A stretch of DNA of 16,230 bases. Source: an uncultured Collinsella sp. GTDB taxonomy: Bacteria; Actinomycetota; Coriobacteriia; Coriobacteriales; Coriobacteriaceae. This document shows positions 7,234-14,210 of the stretch, piece by piece. The position numbers and the translations under genes were made by a program. Under the pieces are notes generated by a model that did no database searches, had not been told where the DNA came from, and worked only from the letters and a program-made list of their open reading frames with translations. The DNA is taken from contig CABUTH010000028.1 in the NCBI GenBank assembly GCA_902494465.1, forward strand, positions 1 through 16,230, in the 5' to 3' direction. The number at the start of each line of letters is the position of its first letter. Positions within the stretch are counted from its first letter, which is position 1.

Positions 7234-7286
7234 ACTATCTCTTTGACTTCGGGCTCCTGATAACGTGACGGGTGGGACTTCGGAAA

Positions 7287-7448
7287 ATGAGGGCGGTTGG
7301 CCGCGAGCATGATATGGATATCAGCGGCGATTTCTCCATCTCGGCAAAAAATGGCTTCAAGTTGAGCATCGGCTCGGACTTCGAGGGGGCGGACCTGTTC
7401 AGCGAAAATTCTTACACTGACACTCATGCCATGAGCCAGGATAACTAG
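7287..7448 (+). CDS. Small ORF, 53 residues, possible gene remnant
   Basis: A 53-codon ORF (ATG 7287, TAG 7446-7448) in the gap after the purN terminator. The product is acidic and Ser/Asp/Gly-rich (M-D-I-S-G-D-F-S-I-S-A-K-N-G-F-K-L-S-I-G and onward) with no motif I recognise and no membrane helix. In its favour, most third codon positions are G or C, as in the neighbouring real genes, while the overlapping minus-strand frame lacks that bias. Against it, there is no good ribosome binding site, and the frame is closed by TGA at 7266-7268. It may be the 3' remnant of a decayed gene or a chance frame. Confidence 0.25.
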   Translation: MRAVGREHDMDISGDFSISAKNGFKLSIGSDFEGADLFSENSYTDTHAMSQDN

Positions 7449-7589
7449 CCGGTATAGGGTCACTTGAGTGGGTATGCGTCTGTCCAAGCGGTCCATTGGC
7501 TTGCTTAAGAAATGGTTAAACTACGTAGCGTACAGCACGTGAGTAACTTACGACTCAGTGAGACTAAAGGGAATCGGAGAAGAAAGCCC

Positions 7590-8807
7590 ATGTTTTGCCC
7601 CAAATGCGGTAGCAAGATCAGTGACGATGCGCGGTACTGTACCGAATGCGGGCTGCCCTTGGAAGGACTCTCGGGTAAAACTGCGGCCGAGGAAGGGTCC
7701 GGCGCCGAGCCGCTGGCGCGAGAGTCCTCGTCCGCTGAAGTCATGTTGGAGTCTGCAAATACCAAAACGGACTCTGCGATAGGATCCGCGAATGCCGAGT
7801 CCACAGCGGAACCGAGACCCGAGCCGGTCTCGAAGACCGCGAGTAGCGGTCACTCCCAGATGTACAACTTCTTTATGCGACGCTGTCAGGTCGGTAACCG
7901 CCTGGTGCCGCAGTTTGCTATCATGATCGCCGCTTTCATCGCCGCGGCAGGCATCGCTTACGCTGCTTTCATGCTCTACAAGAACGTCATCGAGCCCAAT
8001 CTCCAGCAGCAATCCGTGCAACAGGAGCAAGCGACCGAAAGGCCCAAGAAGGACGAGAGAGCGGCCGAAGAAGTTGTCTATACGCTGGAGGAAAAGTCAT
8101 TGACGGTGTCTGCTCCGGTCGACCCTATGCTCAACCAGGGCGAGCGGGCTAACATGGAATGGTCCTATCCGCAACTTAAGAGCTCTGCCAAAGACGACGT
8201 CGCAGACAAAATTAACAAGGCGATTCTCGAGCCCCTTCAAATTGATGCGGAGCGAACGAATCGGGCATCAGATAATGAGCAATCAGATGCAGAGTTATAT
8301 CCCGATGGCGAATTTCCCTGCATATCGAGAAACGTGACGGTTACGTACATGGATGTGAACTATTTCTGTATCCGTGACGAGCGCTATTCGACGGGATGGG
8401 GTCCGCATGGCGACACGGTTGTGACTGGTGTTATTTTTGATTTGCATACGGGTGACACTGTTAGTCCTCAGGACATGTTCGGCATTGATACCGAGGATCT
8501 TGCCAGTTCTATGAGTTCGGCAGTTTGGCCGTATCTTACGGAAATGGGCAAAAAGTATCCGTCTGATTACAACTCTATGCTCATGCGGAGCAATTCCTCA
8601 GACTATTCAATCAAGGGTTCAACATGCTTGTATGTGACATCCAAGGGACTGGTGTATCGCACCGAAGACTATGAGCTCGGTACTTTTGCGGACGGCAATT
8701 GCGAGATTTTGGTTGCGTCCTGGGATGATGAGTCTCAAGTGGGGTCCGAAGTAACCCCTGATGAGGTCAAGGACGGTACAACGGCGAAAGTCGATAAGGA
8801 GGACTAA
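7590..8807 (+). CDS. Zinc-ribbon, single-pass membrane protein with DUF3298-like extracytoplasmic domain
   Basis: A 405-residue protein of unknown function. Residues 1-21 form a zinc ribbon (Cys3, Cys6, Cys17, Cys20). A low-complexity Ser/Glu/Ala/Pro linker follows (22-88), then a basic juxtamembrane F-F-M-R-R and one transmembrane helix (about 108-130). A Gln/Glu/Lys-rich stalk (137-165) leads to a C-terminal domain (about 170-380). That domain resembles DUF3298 (RsiV/PdaC C-terminal type): V-I-F-D-L-H-T-G-D-T-V-S-P-Q-D-M-F and G-L-V-Y-R-T-E-D-Y-E-L-G followed by A-D-G-N. The ribbon should face the cytoplasm, the large domain outside. I chose ATG 7590 over the open frame from 7512 because paralogs begin exactly at the ribbon and GGAG precedes it (7576-7579). 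The next gene starts one base after its stop, with its ribosome binding site inside this gene: a two-gene operon. Confidence 0.82.
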   Translation: MFCPKCGSKISDDARYCTECGLPLEGLSGKTAAEEGSGAEPLARESSSAEVMLESANTKTDSAIGSANAESTAEPRPEPVSKTASSGHSQMYNFFMRRCQVGNRLVPQFAIMIAAFIAAAGIAYAAFMLYKNVIEPNLQQQSVQQEQATERPKKDERAAEEVVYTLEEKSLTVSAPVDPMLNQGERANMEWSYPQLKSSAKDDVADKINKAILEPLQIDAERTNRASDNEQSDAELYPDGEFPCISRNVTVTYMDVNYFCIRDERYSTGWGPHGDTVVTGVIFDLHTGDTVSPQDMFGIDTEDLASSMSSAVWPYLTEMGKKYPSDYNSMLMRSNSSDYSIKGSTCLYVTSKGLVYRTEDYELGTFADGNCEILVASWDDESQVGSEVTPDEVKDGTTAKVDKED

Positions 8808-8808
8808 C

Positions 8809-10425
8809 ATGTTCTGTCCCAACTGTGGATTTGAGCTTGATGGCGATTTGCGATACTGCACCGAGTGTGGCTATGCACTCGAAGATGCGAAGGCGGTGCT
8901 GAACTCTGCCAGCAACGAAGTGGCAGAAGAGCCTTCCGTTATCAATGAAGCTGCGGAAGAGATTTTCGCTAGTGGCGAAACGGAGAAGGAGTCTTCCGCC
9001 GGTGCCGAGGCGGGGGAGGAAAAGTCGCCCGTGGAGAGCGAGCCCGTTGCGGACGAAGAAGACGACCAGCCCAAAGACGACGTGTCGTCCGGTTCAACGC
9101 CATCGATTCCTGCCGTGCGCGCCGACCGGCCAAAACCGAGCAATCCGGTCGCCAAGCCCGTCGCGGCGCCGGCCCCTGTTTCTGCGGTGAATGCATCCGC
9201 ACGGAAAAAGGAGCCCAAGGCGCTCTATATCGTTGGTATCGTCGTTGGTGTGGCAGTCATTGCCATCTTTAGCTATCTGCTGTTCTTTAGCAAGTCCGGC
9301 GACGTTGCCCATTACGGCCAGGACAAAGCCATCGTGGTGATTCAAGAATCCAAGATCACCCCGACCGACGTAAAGGGCGAGAAGCTCAAGAAGTACTCGG
9401 TGACCCTGAACGGCGACAACGGCTACAGCACCAACGCTGAGGTTAAGGGTGACGAGGGCTTCACGGTAAGCCAGTTTCCTGATGTTAAACCGGGAAAATA
9501 TACTCTTACCGTTAGGGACTCTAATTCCAAAGTCGAGTGGGCTATCCCCGTCGAAGTCGTTGATAACTCTAAATCCGCTGATGCCGTAAAAGAGGTTTCC
9601 CTCGAGGTGCCTAAGGTCAACGAGGCCGATACAAAGACAGACGAAGGCGACAAGAAGGATGGAGGCACCGCGGCGGACAATACCGCTGCGTATGCCGCTT
9701 ACAAGCAAAAGTGCCAGGAATACCTAGCGTGCTATGGAGAGCCACAAATTGTTGAGGTGACTGATTCTGTCTATGCGATGCGAGGGCTTTGCCTTGTCGA
9801 CCTCGTTGATTTTGATCAGGATGGCCAGCCTGAGCTCTTGACCGTTGTGAACGGTATGAGCGATGCCGAACTAAAGAGTGCCTGGAATGGAGATATAGAG
9901 GGACTTCAGAAGTCCTACACCGTGGAGGTTTGGTCGTCAGCTGATGGTGGCATCAAGAGGCTTTACAGTCAAAATTGGCTTGATAACAGCAACGGAGGAA
10001 TGATGTTTCTTCCGCTGATTAAAGCGGATGACGACAGCATCCTCGTAAGCCAAAGAACATATGAGATGAGCAATGCTATTACGGCATTGCTTGCTGGAAG
10101 GCAGGTTTTGGCCGGGGACAATACTTCGGTATATGGCAAGAAAAGCGATGCTTTTTCGCTTGTAAGCAACTACGAGTCCTGGGGAGTTGCGCCGAGCGAG
10201 GGCAATGGCTACGAATACTATTGTGCGTCGGAGGGCAAGGAAATTTCCGAGACGGACTATAATGCCCTATATCAGCAATTTGGCTATGGGCACAATTACC
10301 GGACATATTATTTCCTTGATTTTTCAACCTCAGGTTACGGCACTATTTCGGGGGAATCCCACGTCGATCCCAATCAAGTTGCGGAAGTCACCAAAGATAC
10401 GCTCAAAAAGGTGGGAATCGAATAA
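8809..10425 (+). CDS. Zinc-ribbon, single-pass membrane protein with calcium-loop-like ectodomain
   Basis: A 538-residue protein of unknown function and a partner of the preceding gene. It has an N-terminal zinc ribbon (Cys3, Cys6, Cys17, Cys20), a strongly acidic linker (about 38-92), a Pro/Ala/Lys linker (97-137) and one transmembrane helix (about 139-160). Residues 172-252 look like a beta-rich domain (Y-S-V-T-L-N-G-D-N-G-Y-S; P-G-K-Y-T-L-T-V-R). A helical stretch A-Y-A-A-Y-K-Q-K-C-Q-E-Y (294-305) then leads to L-V-D-F-D-Q-D-G-Q-P-E-L-L (332-344), a D-x-D-x-D-G calcium-type loop common in surface proteins of gut bacteria. AAGGAGG at 8796-8802 lies within the upstream gene and supports ATG 8809. 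The frame is open from 8761, but the ribbon marks the start. A strong bidirectional terminator follows the stop. Confidence 0.82.
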   Translation: MFCPNCGFELDGDLRYCTECGYALEDAKAVLNSASNEVAEEPSVINEAAEEIFASGETEKESSAGAEAGEEKSPVESEPVADEEDDQPKDDVSSGSTPSIPAVRADRPKPSNPVAKPVAAPAPVSAVNASARKKEPKALYIVGIVVGVAVIAIFSYLLFFSKSGDVAHYGQDKAIVVIQESKITPTDVKGEKLKKYSVTLNGDNGYSTNAEVKGDEGFTVSQFPDVKPGKYTLTVRDSNSKVEWAIPVEVVDNSKSADAVKEVSLEVPKVNEADTKTDEGDKKDGGTAADNTAAYAAYKQKCQEYLACYGEPQIVEVTDSVYAMRGLCLVDLVDFDQDGQPELLTVVNGMSDAELKSAWNGDIEGLQKSYTVEVWSSADGGIKRLYSQNWLDNSNGGMMFLPLIKADDDSILVSQRTYEMSNAITALLAGRQVLAGDNTSVYGKKSDAFSLVSNYESWGVAPSEGNGYEYYCASEGKEISETDYNALYQQFGYGHNYRTYYFLDFSTSGYGTISGESHVDPNQVAEVTKDTLKKVGIE

Positions 10426-10430
10426 AAACT

Positions 10431-10466
10431 GAAAGGGGCTTGGAAAACTGTTTCCAAGCCCCTTTC
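10431..10466. terminator. Bidirectional intrinsic terminator between convergent genes
   Basis: GAAAGGGGCTTGGAAA (10431-10446) and its exact complement (10451-10466) form a 16-bp perfect stem with a 4-base ACTG loop. It begins 5 bases after the stop of the plus-strand gene and directly abuts the stop of the minus-strand ATPase. On the minus strand it is followed by AGTTTTTATTC, a proper U-run; on the plus strand by a weaker TTAT. It should serve both genes. Confidence 0.88.
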
Positions 10467-11849
10467 TTATAGTAGTTGCTCGAGTCCAACAAGCCTCGCG
10501 CTGCTTGCTTGAGCCGCTCTATTTTGACACGCTTCGCTAAATCCACCCTTGCTAAACAAGTAATACTGTTTGATCGGCCGGCCCAGCAGCGCACTGCGCC
10601 GCTCGAGCGTTTCAAGAACGTCGGTATCTACGGGCTCGTTTCTCCATTTGCACTCGCCAACGATGAGCTCGCCATCGGCATCCTCTAATACAATGTCAAT
10701 CTCTTCTTGGTGACGCGTTGCCGGGTTAGTGCCCCACCAAGAGCCGATTGCCTTGGGCAGTACATCCAGCTCGCCCTCAACGACCTGTCGTATCAACCAC
10801 TGGCGGCATACCTCTTCAAATGTGGGGCCCACGAAGGTAGACAAATCGCGCTTGACGATACGCGCGGCAACAGCGGCTCCGAGCCCCTCTTCAATTGTTC
10901 CCGTGTACTGCGGAACAAATCGATACCAAAACCTGAACAGGTTATCGCAGATTCGATAGACCACCTGACGTTTTGTTGCTTTGGCAACGGGCGTGACGCG
11001 TTCAACGATTCGCAGATCAATCAATGCGTCGAGTAATCGCGCGACTTGTGGCGTTGCGAGTCGGGTGACATCGGCGATTTCCTTGGGACGTACACAGCCG
11101 TTAGCGATAGCGGCTATGACGCCATTGTAGATAGCCGGGCTTCGGACTTCCTGCAACAGATAGTTCTGGGGCTCGGCGTACAGAAACGCATCTTGGCGCA
11201 ACAGAGCGTGCTCAAGGTTCCATTGCGTGGAGCGCGTGCTATCAAGCTGCGATAAATAGAGCGGCATGCCGCCGACAACGGAATACAGCTCGATAATTCT
11301 CTCGATGGGTGCATCGGGAAGCATTTGCGCTACATCGAAAACGACAAAGGGGTCGATGCGCAACTGCATGGTGCGGCGCCCATAGAGAGGACTTTGGTGT
11401 CCTAGCACCTGGTGTTCCATAAAACTCATGGACGATCCGCAGAGCACCAAGAACAGGTTGCTCTTGTCTTTGTGTCGGTCGATAAGCGTTTGCAGACACG
11501 ACGACACGCCTGGGTCGCTCTCGGCGAGGTAAGGATACTCGTCAATGACCAGAATGACTTGCTCCGCTTTGGCGCGTTCAAAGACGGACTCGAGTGCAAC
11601 CTGGATGGAAGGGAATGCTGCTCCTGCGGCACTATCACCAAGCATCTCGCGGCTGAGCAGCGCAAGGTTTTCGCTTGCAACGGTTTGCTGCCCGGTAAAG
11701 AAGATCACACTGGGCTTATCCTGCGTAAAAGCGCGAAGCAGGCTTGTTTTGCCCACGCGGCGCCTTCCGTAGACTACGGCAAACTGGAAGGAACCCTTTT
11801 GATAAGCGGTTTCTAGGGACTCAAGCTCACTCTGGCGTCCGACAAACAT
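10467..11849 (-). CDS. Archaeal-type AAA ATPase with C-terminal DUF234/PD-(D/E)XK-like domain
   Basis: A 460-residue STAND/AAA-like ATPase of the ATPase_2 plus DUF234 family, whose cellular role is largely unknown. The N-terminal F-V-G-R-Q-S-E-L box is followed by Walker A G-R-R-R-V-G-K-T (28-35), Walker B V-I-L-V-I-D-E (98-104, Asp103/Glu104) and a sensor-like strand L-F-L-V-L-C-G-S-S (132-140). A winged-helix-like region lies at about 240-300. The C-terminal domain shows E-I-D-I-V-L (Asp385) and L-I-V-G-E-C-K-W (Glu399, Lys401), the D...E-x-K pattern of PD-(D/E)XK nuclease folds. All key residues are present, so it looks intact. GAGG six bases before ATG 11847-11849 supports the start. It is a single gene with its own terminator and an elaborate operator-like inverted repeat upstream. 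Such ATPases are often found in accessory DNA. Confidence 0.88.
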   Translation of the reverse strand: MFVGRQSELESLETAYQKGSFQFAVVYGRRRVGKTSLLRAFTQDKPSVIFFTGQQTVASENLALLSREMLGDSAAGAAFPSIQVALESVFERAKAEQVILVIDEYPYLAESDPGVSSCLQTLIDRHKDKSNLFLVLCGSSMSFMEHQVLGHQSPLYGRRTMQLRIDPFVVFDVAQMLPDAPIERIIELYSVVGGMPLYLSQLDSTRSTQWNLEHALLRQDAFLYAEPQNYLLQEVRSPAIYNGVIAAIANGCVRPKEIADVTRLATPQVARLLDALIDLRIVERVTPVAKATKRQVVYRICDNLFRFWYRFVPQYTGTIEEGLGAAVAARIVKRDLSTFVGPTFEEVCRQWLIRQVVEGELDVLPKAIGSWWGTNPATRHQEEIDIVLEDADGELIVGECKWRNEPVDTDVLETLERRSALLGRPIKQYYLFSKGGFSEACQNRAAQASSARLVGLEQLL

Positions 11850-11860
11850 GGCATGCCTCG

Positions 11861-11906
11861 CTCATATGCGTGTTACTAACATATATAGTACTAACACGTA
11901 TATGAG
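11861..11906 (-). promoter_or_regulatory. 46-base inverted repeat overlapping the ATPase promoter (putative operator)
   Basis: Arms 11861-11875 and 11892-11906 are complementary at 14 of 15 positions around a 16-base AT-rich centre. Inside is an 8-base direct repeat TACTAACA at 11874-11881 and 11889-11896 (15-base period). Read on the minus strand, TTGCTC (11909-11904), a 16-base spacer and TATATA (11887-11882) make a plausible promoter, placing transcription start roughly 25-30 bases before the ATPase ATG. The repeat would therefore cover the promoter, as expected of a repressor operator. The regulator is not identified. Confidence 0.6.
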
Positions 11907-11944
11907 CAATTTTCCAGTCGGACGGAGAAGAAATGACAGGGCTT

Positions 11945-13303
11945 CTACTTAACGAGTCGCTTGAGCTTGGCGAAGTCCTGAATCTGCTTTTTGCGCTTGG
12001 CGTTGAGGAGGTTGTTGAGGTCGAGCTTCTCAATGGTGCAACGTTTGAGTAGCTCGGAGCTGTCAAAGCCGTTTGACTCAATGTCTTTATCCAGATCGTG
12101 CTTGAGCTTGGTCCATTTATTGAGCTGCGAGCGTACGTAGGCCGCGGGACGTTCTATCTCGTTGGCGATGTCGCGTACGCTGGCGCCCGTTCCAAATAAC
12201 TCGCGTATCTTTGCCGTCTCCTTGCGCGTGCGCTCGTTTTTGGCATCGGTCTTGCATCGATCGCTGCAGTAGTGCCGTTTGACGCCTCGATGCCCGGCAA
12301 GTGAGTAGGCGCGTCCACACTGCTCGCAATAGCCAATTTTGACGGTGCTCAGCTTGCGCGAAAAATCAAACCAGAGCCACGAGAGATAGCTGTCAAAGGA
12401 AAGGAACCCTGTGGACTCGTTGCCCTGGAACACATCCACGTGCGCGCCCGAGAGATGCGAGATCACGAGCGCCTGCACCAAAGCGGTGAGCGCATCGCGG
12501 TCATCGTCGTCAAGTTCTTCGCGGCGCTCCTGGATATCTGCTTGAGGGTCGATTACATAGAAGCTCTCCTCGCTATTGTTGACCTTGAGTCGTGCTGAAA
12601 TCTCCAAGCTGGAGTCTTCGTCCATGTAGAACATCGCCTGCAAAACACTGAAGTCATTGGCGGTGAGCTCGTGTTCAAAAGAGAGCACGTTGAGTGCAAC
12701 GAGGGATTCTTCCTCGTCGATCATTAACATAAAGGCGTAGAAATATCCCGCATCGGATTCGATTTTGCGCACGATGGGCAGGCTTTTGAATGAGTTGGTA
12801 TAATCTCCGCCCGCCCTCAGGATAGTGGTGTAGATCTTGAAGGATGACCCGTTTGCCGCGCAGGTTACCACTGATTTCTCGATTCTTTCCAATGCGGAGA
12901 CCTTTGCGATGGTGCAGCTCCCGTTGAGGTATTCCTGGATGCGCATGGCAATAAGTGCTGCCATCGCGGCATTGGCCCAATCGCGTACGGATTCTATTGC
13001 GTGCTTGCCAAAAAGCGGCCCGGTCTGTTCGGCGTAGTCAAGTACGTTAAAGAGGCTTGCGCGGAAGGGCTGCTCTTTAACGGCGGTGGGTTCGATGCAT
13101 GATGCCAGCCTGATCAGATCGGCATGGCGCTCGCTGTGTGCGGGCCCTTCGTTGCTTTTGCTGCCGGCCAGCTCGGTGGGCATGTAGAGTTCAAAGACAA
13201 GCTGGGCCTCGCCAACGGGCCTATTGGGTTCGTTCTCTATGAGGTTGACTTTCTTAAACGGAATCGAACCTTCAACGGTGCGTGTTTGGGAGAACTCAAA
13301 CAT
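11945..13303 (-). CDS. Cys4 zinc-finger plus helix-turn-helix-like protein, unknown function
   Basis: A 452-residue protein I do not recognise by name. The first 300 residues are mixed alpha/beta without clear motifs, and no signal peptide or membrane helix is visible. Residues 324-352 contain C-E-Q-C (Cys326, Cys329) and Y-C-S-D-R-C (Cys346, Cys350) separated by a basic stretch, followed by K-N-E-R-T-R. This resembles the CGNR-type zinc finger at the C-terminus of some bacterial regulators. Residues about 364-397 (I-R-E-L-F-G-T-G-A-S-V-R-D-I-A-N-E-I) look like a helix-turn-helix, and the C-terminus is lysine-rich. Nucleic acid binding is therefore a reasonable inference, and a transcriptional role is possible. 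AGGGG precedes ATG 13301-13303 by 5 bases. It lies upstream of the ATPase on the same strand but is separated from it by the ATPase's own promoter, and is divergent from the gene at 13443. Confidence 0.7.
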   Translation of the reverse strand: MFEFSQTRTVEGSIPFKKVNLIENEPNRPVGEAQLVFELYMPTELAGSKSNEGPAHSERHADLIRLASCIEPTAVKEQPFRASLFNVLDYAEQTGPLFGKHAIESVRDWANAAMAALIAMRIQEYLNGSCTIAKVSALERIEKSVVTCAANGSSFKIYTTILRAGGDYTNSFKSLPIVRKIESDAGYFYAFMLMIDEEESLVALNVLSFEHELTANDFSVLQAMFYMDEDSSLEISARLKVNNSEESFYVIDPQADIQERREELDDDDRDALTALVQALVISHLSGAHVDVFQGNESTGFLSFDSYLSWLWFDFSRKLSTVKIGYCEQCGRAYSLAGHRGVKRHYCSDRCKTDAKNERTRKETAKIRELFGTGASVRDIANEIERPAAYVRSQLNKWTKLKHDLDKDIESNGFDSSELLKRCTIEKLDLNNLLNAKRKKQIQDFAKLKRLVK

Positions 13304-13442
13304 TGTTACCCCTGTCTCTAGCTGCAGGTTTAATAGCGTAGCACGTTTAGGAAAATTACCCGGTCAAAATCTCTATATCGGATAAACGACAAATCGTATC
13401 TTGTGATCGCCAAGAAAAGGGGTAACGAGAAAGGACCCGATC

Positions 13443-14060
13443 ATGCATTGCAAACAGTGTGGAGCAGAGATTAACGACGGCGCCAAGTTCTGCGGCGTGT
13501 GCGGAACGCCTACGGTCGCGGCTGCGGCCAGCACGGCGGGAGATGCGATTTACGTTGAGGCCCGGCCGATTAAGAGCCAGTCTGTCGAGGCTCAGTTTCA
13601 AGCGGCGGAGGATGCAGAGGCCGCTGCTTGCCTGCAAGATTCACTTCGCGAGTCCATCGGGTCCCTTACGCGAGCGTCGGTGATTTCGTTGCTCTATGTG
13701 CTCTTTTTCAATTACGTGCTGGGAGGGGGCTCGCTGGGGCTCGACTATATGATTCTGCTGTCGCTGCTTCTGATTGGTCCCTGGAAGGTGATTATCTCGC
13801 TGTACCGCAGCGGTGTAAGGCTTCCCTTTGTCTATGGTGGCGGCATTATCGGTATCACGATTATGCTAATCGAACTTGTGGTTCTCGTGGGCCTTCCTGT
13901 CGTTGTTTTGATGCTTTTTTACTGGTTGGGCAGCGTGATTCACGGAGCGGTTCCGGTTGTTCCCGAATTAGCCCCGATGACGATGGTGGCACTTTGGCCT
14001 ATCGTCTCGGTTGCCAACATCATCTTCAAGGTAATCAAGCTGCACATGGCTCGCGCCTAG
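13443..14060 (+). CDS. Zinc-ribbon multi-pass membrane protein, unknown function
   Basis: A 205-residue protein that opens with the zinc ribbon shared by three other genes here (Cys3, Cys6, Cys17, Cys20). An Ala-rich, mildly acidic linker follows (22-70), then about four hydrophobic segments (roughly 78-95, 101-119, 134-162 and 179-198). The third is long enough to be more than one helix. Unlike its paralogs it has almost no extracytoplasmic domain, and it ends in a basic K-L-H-M-A-R-A. The ribbon is probably cytoplasmic. The ATG at 13443 is preceded by AAAGGA (13429-13434). It is divergent from the Zn/HTH-like gene (139 bases apart) and 150 bases before the next zinc-ribbon gene. Function cannot be stated; the shared ribbon suggests a common partner with its paralogs. 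Confidence 0.78.
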   Translation: MHCKQCGAEINDGAKFCGVCGTPTVAAAASTAGDAIYVEARPIKSQSVEAQFQAAEDAEAAACLQDSLRESIGSLTRASVISLLYVLFFNYVLGGGSLGLDYMILLSLLLIGPWKVIISLYRSGVRLPFVYGGGIIGITIMLIELVVLVGLPVVVLMLFYWLGSVIHGAVPVVPELAPMTMVALWPIVSVANIIFKVIKLHMARA

Positions 14061-14210
14061 CAAGTAGCCCGTCGCATGCCTTCCGCGTGGGATCAGGCGA
14101 ATTTGAAAGGTGAAAGAAACAGGTTTACAGTCGAGCAAATTGTCCTGGGCCTTTTCTGTTTGCAGGCTGTGGGCTATCGTTTCGATATGCTGAAGTTCTA
14201 GGGGGGATAT

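Larger units (their letters stand above)
7140..7589. other. 450-base region between purN and the zinc-ribbon genes
   Basis: The left part holds the purN terminator (7187-7233). The middle (7287-7448) holds a small plus-strand ORF of doubtful status. The last 140 bases should carry the promoter of the gene at 7590. I see only a palindrome CTACGTAG (7521-7528) and no clear -35/-10 pair. Composition and codon pattern suggest that part of it was once coding. Confidence 0.4.

Noticed and set aside
7158..7496. Minus-strand open frame of 112 residues after purN
   Set aside because: It runs straight through the strong purN terminator hairpin, lacks a ribosome binding site, and its third positions are not GC-biased.
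7512..7589. 26-residue N-terminal extension of the first zinc-ribbon protein
   Set aside because: No ribosome binding site at 7512; all four paralogs start with M-x-C of the ribbon, so ATG 7590 is preferred.
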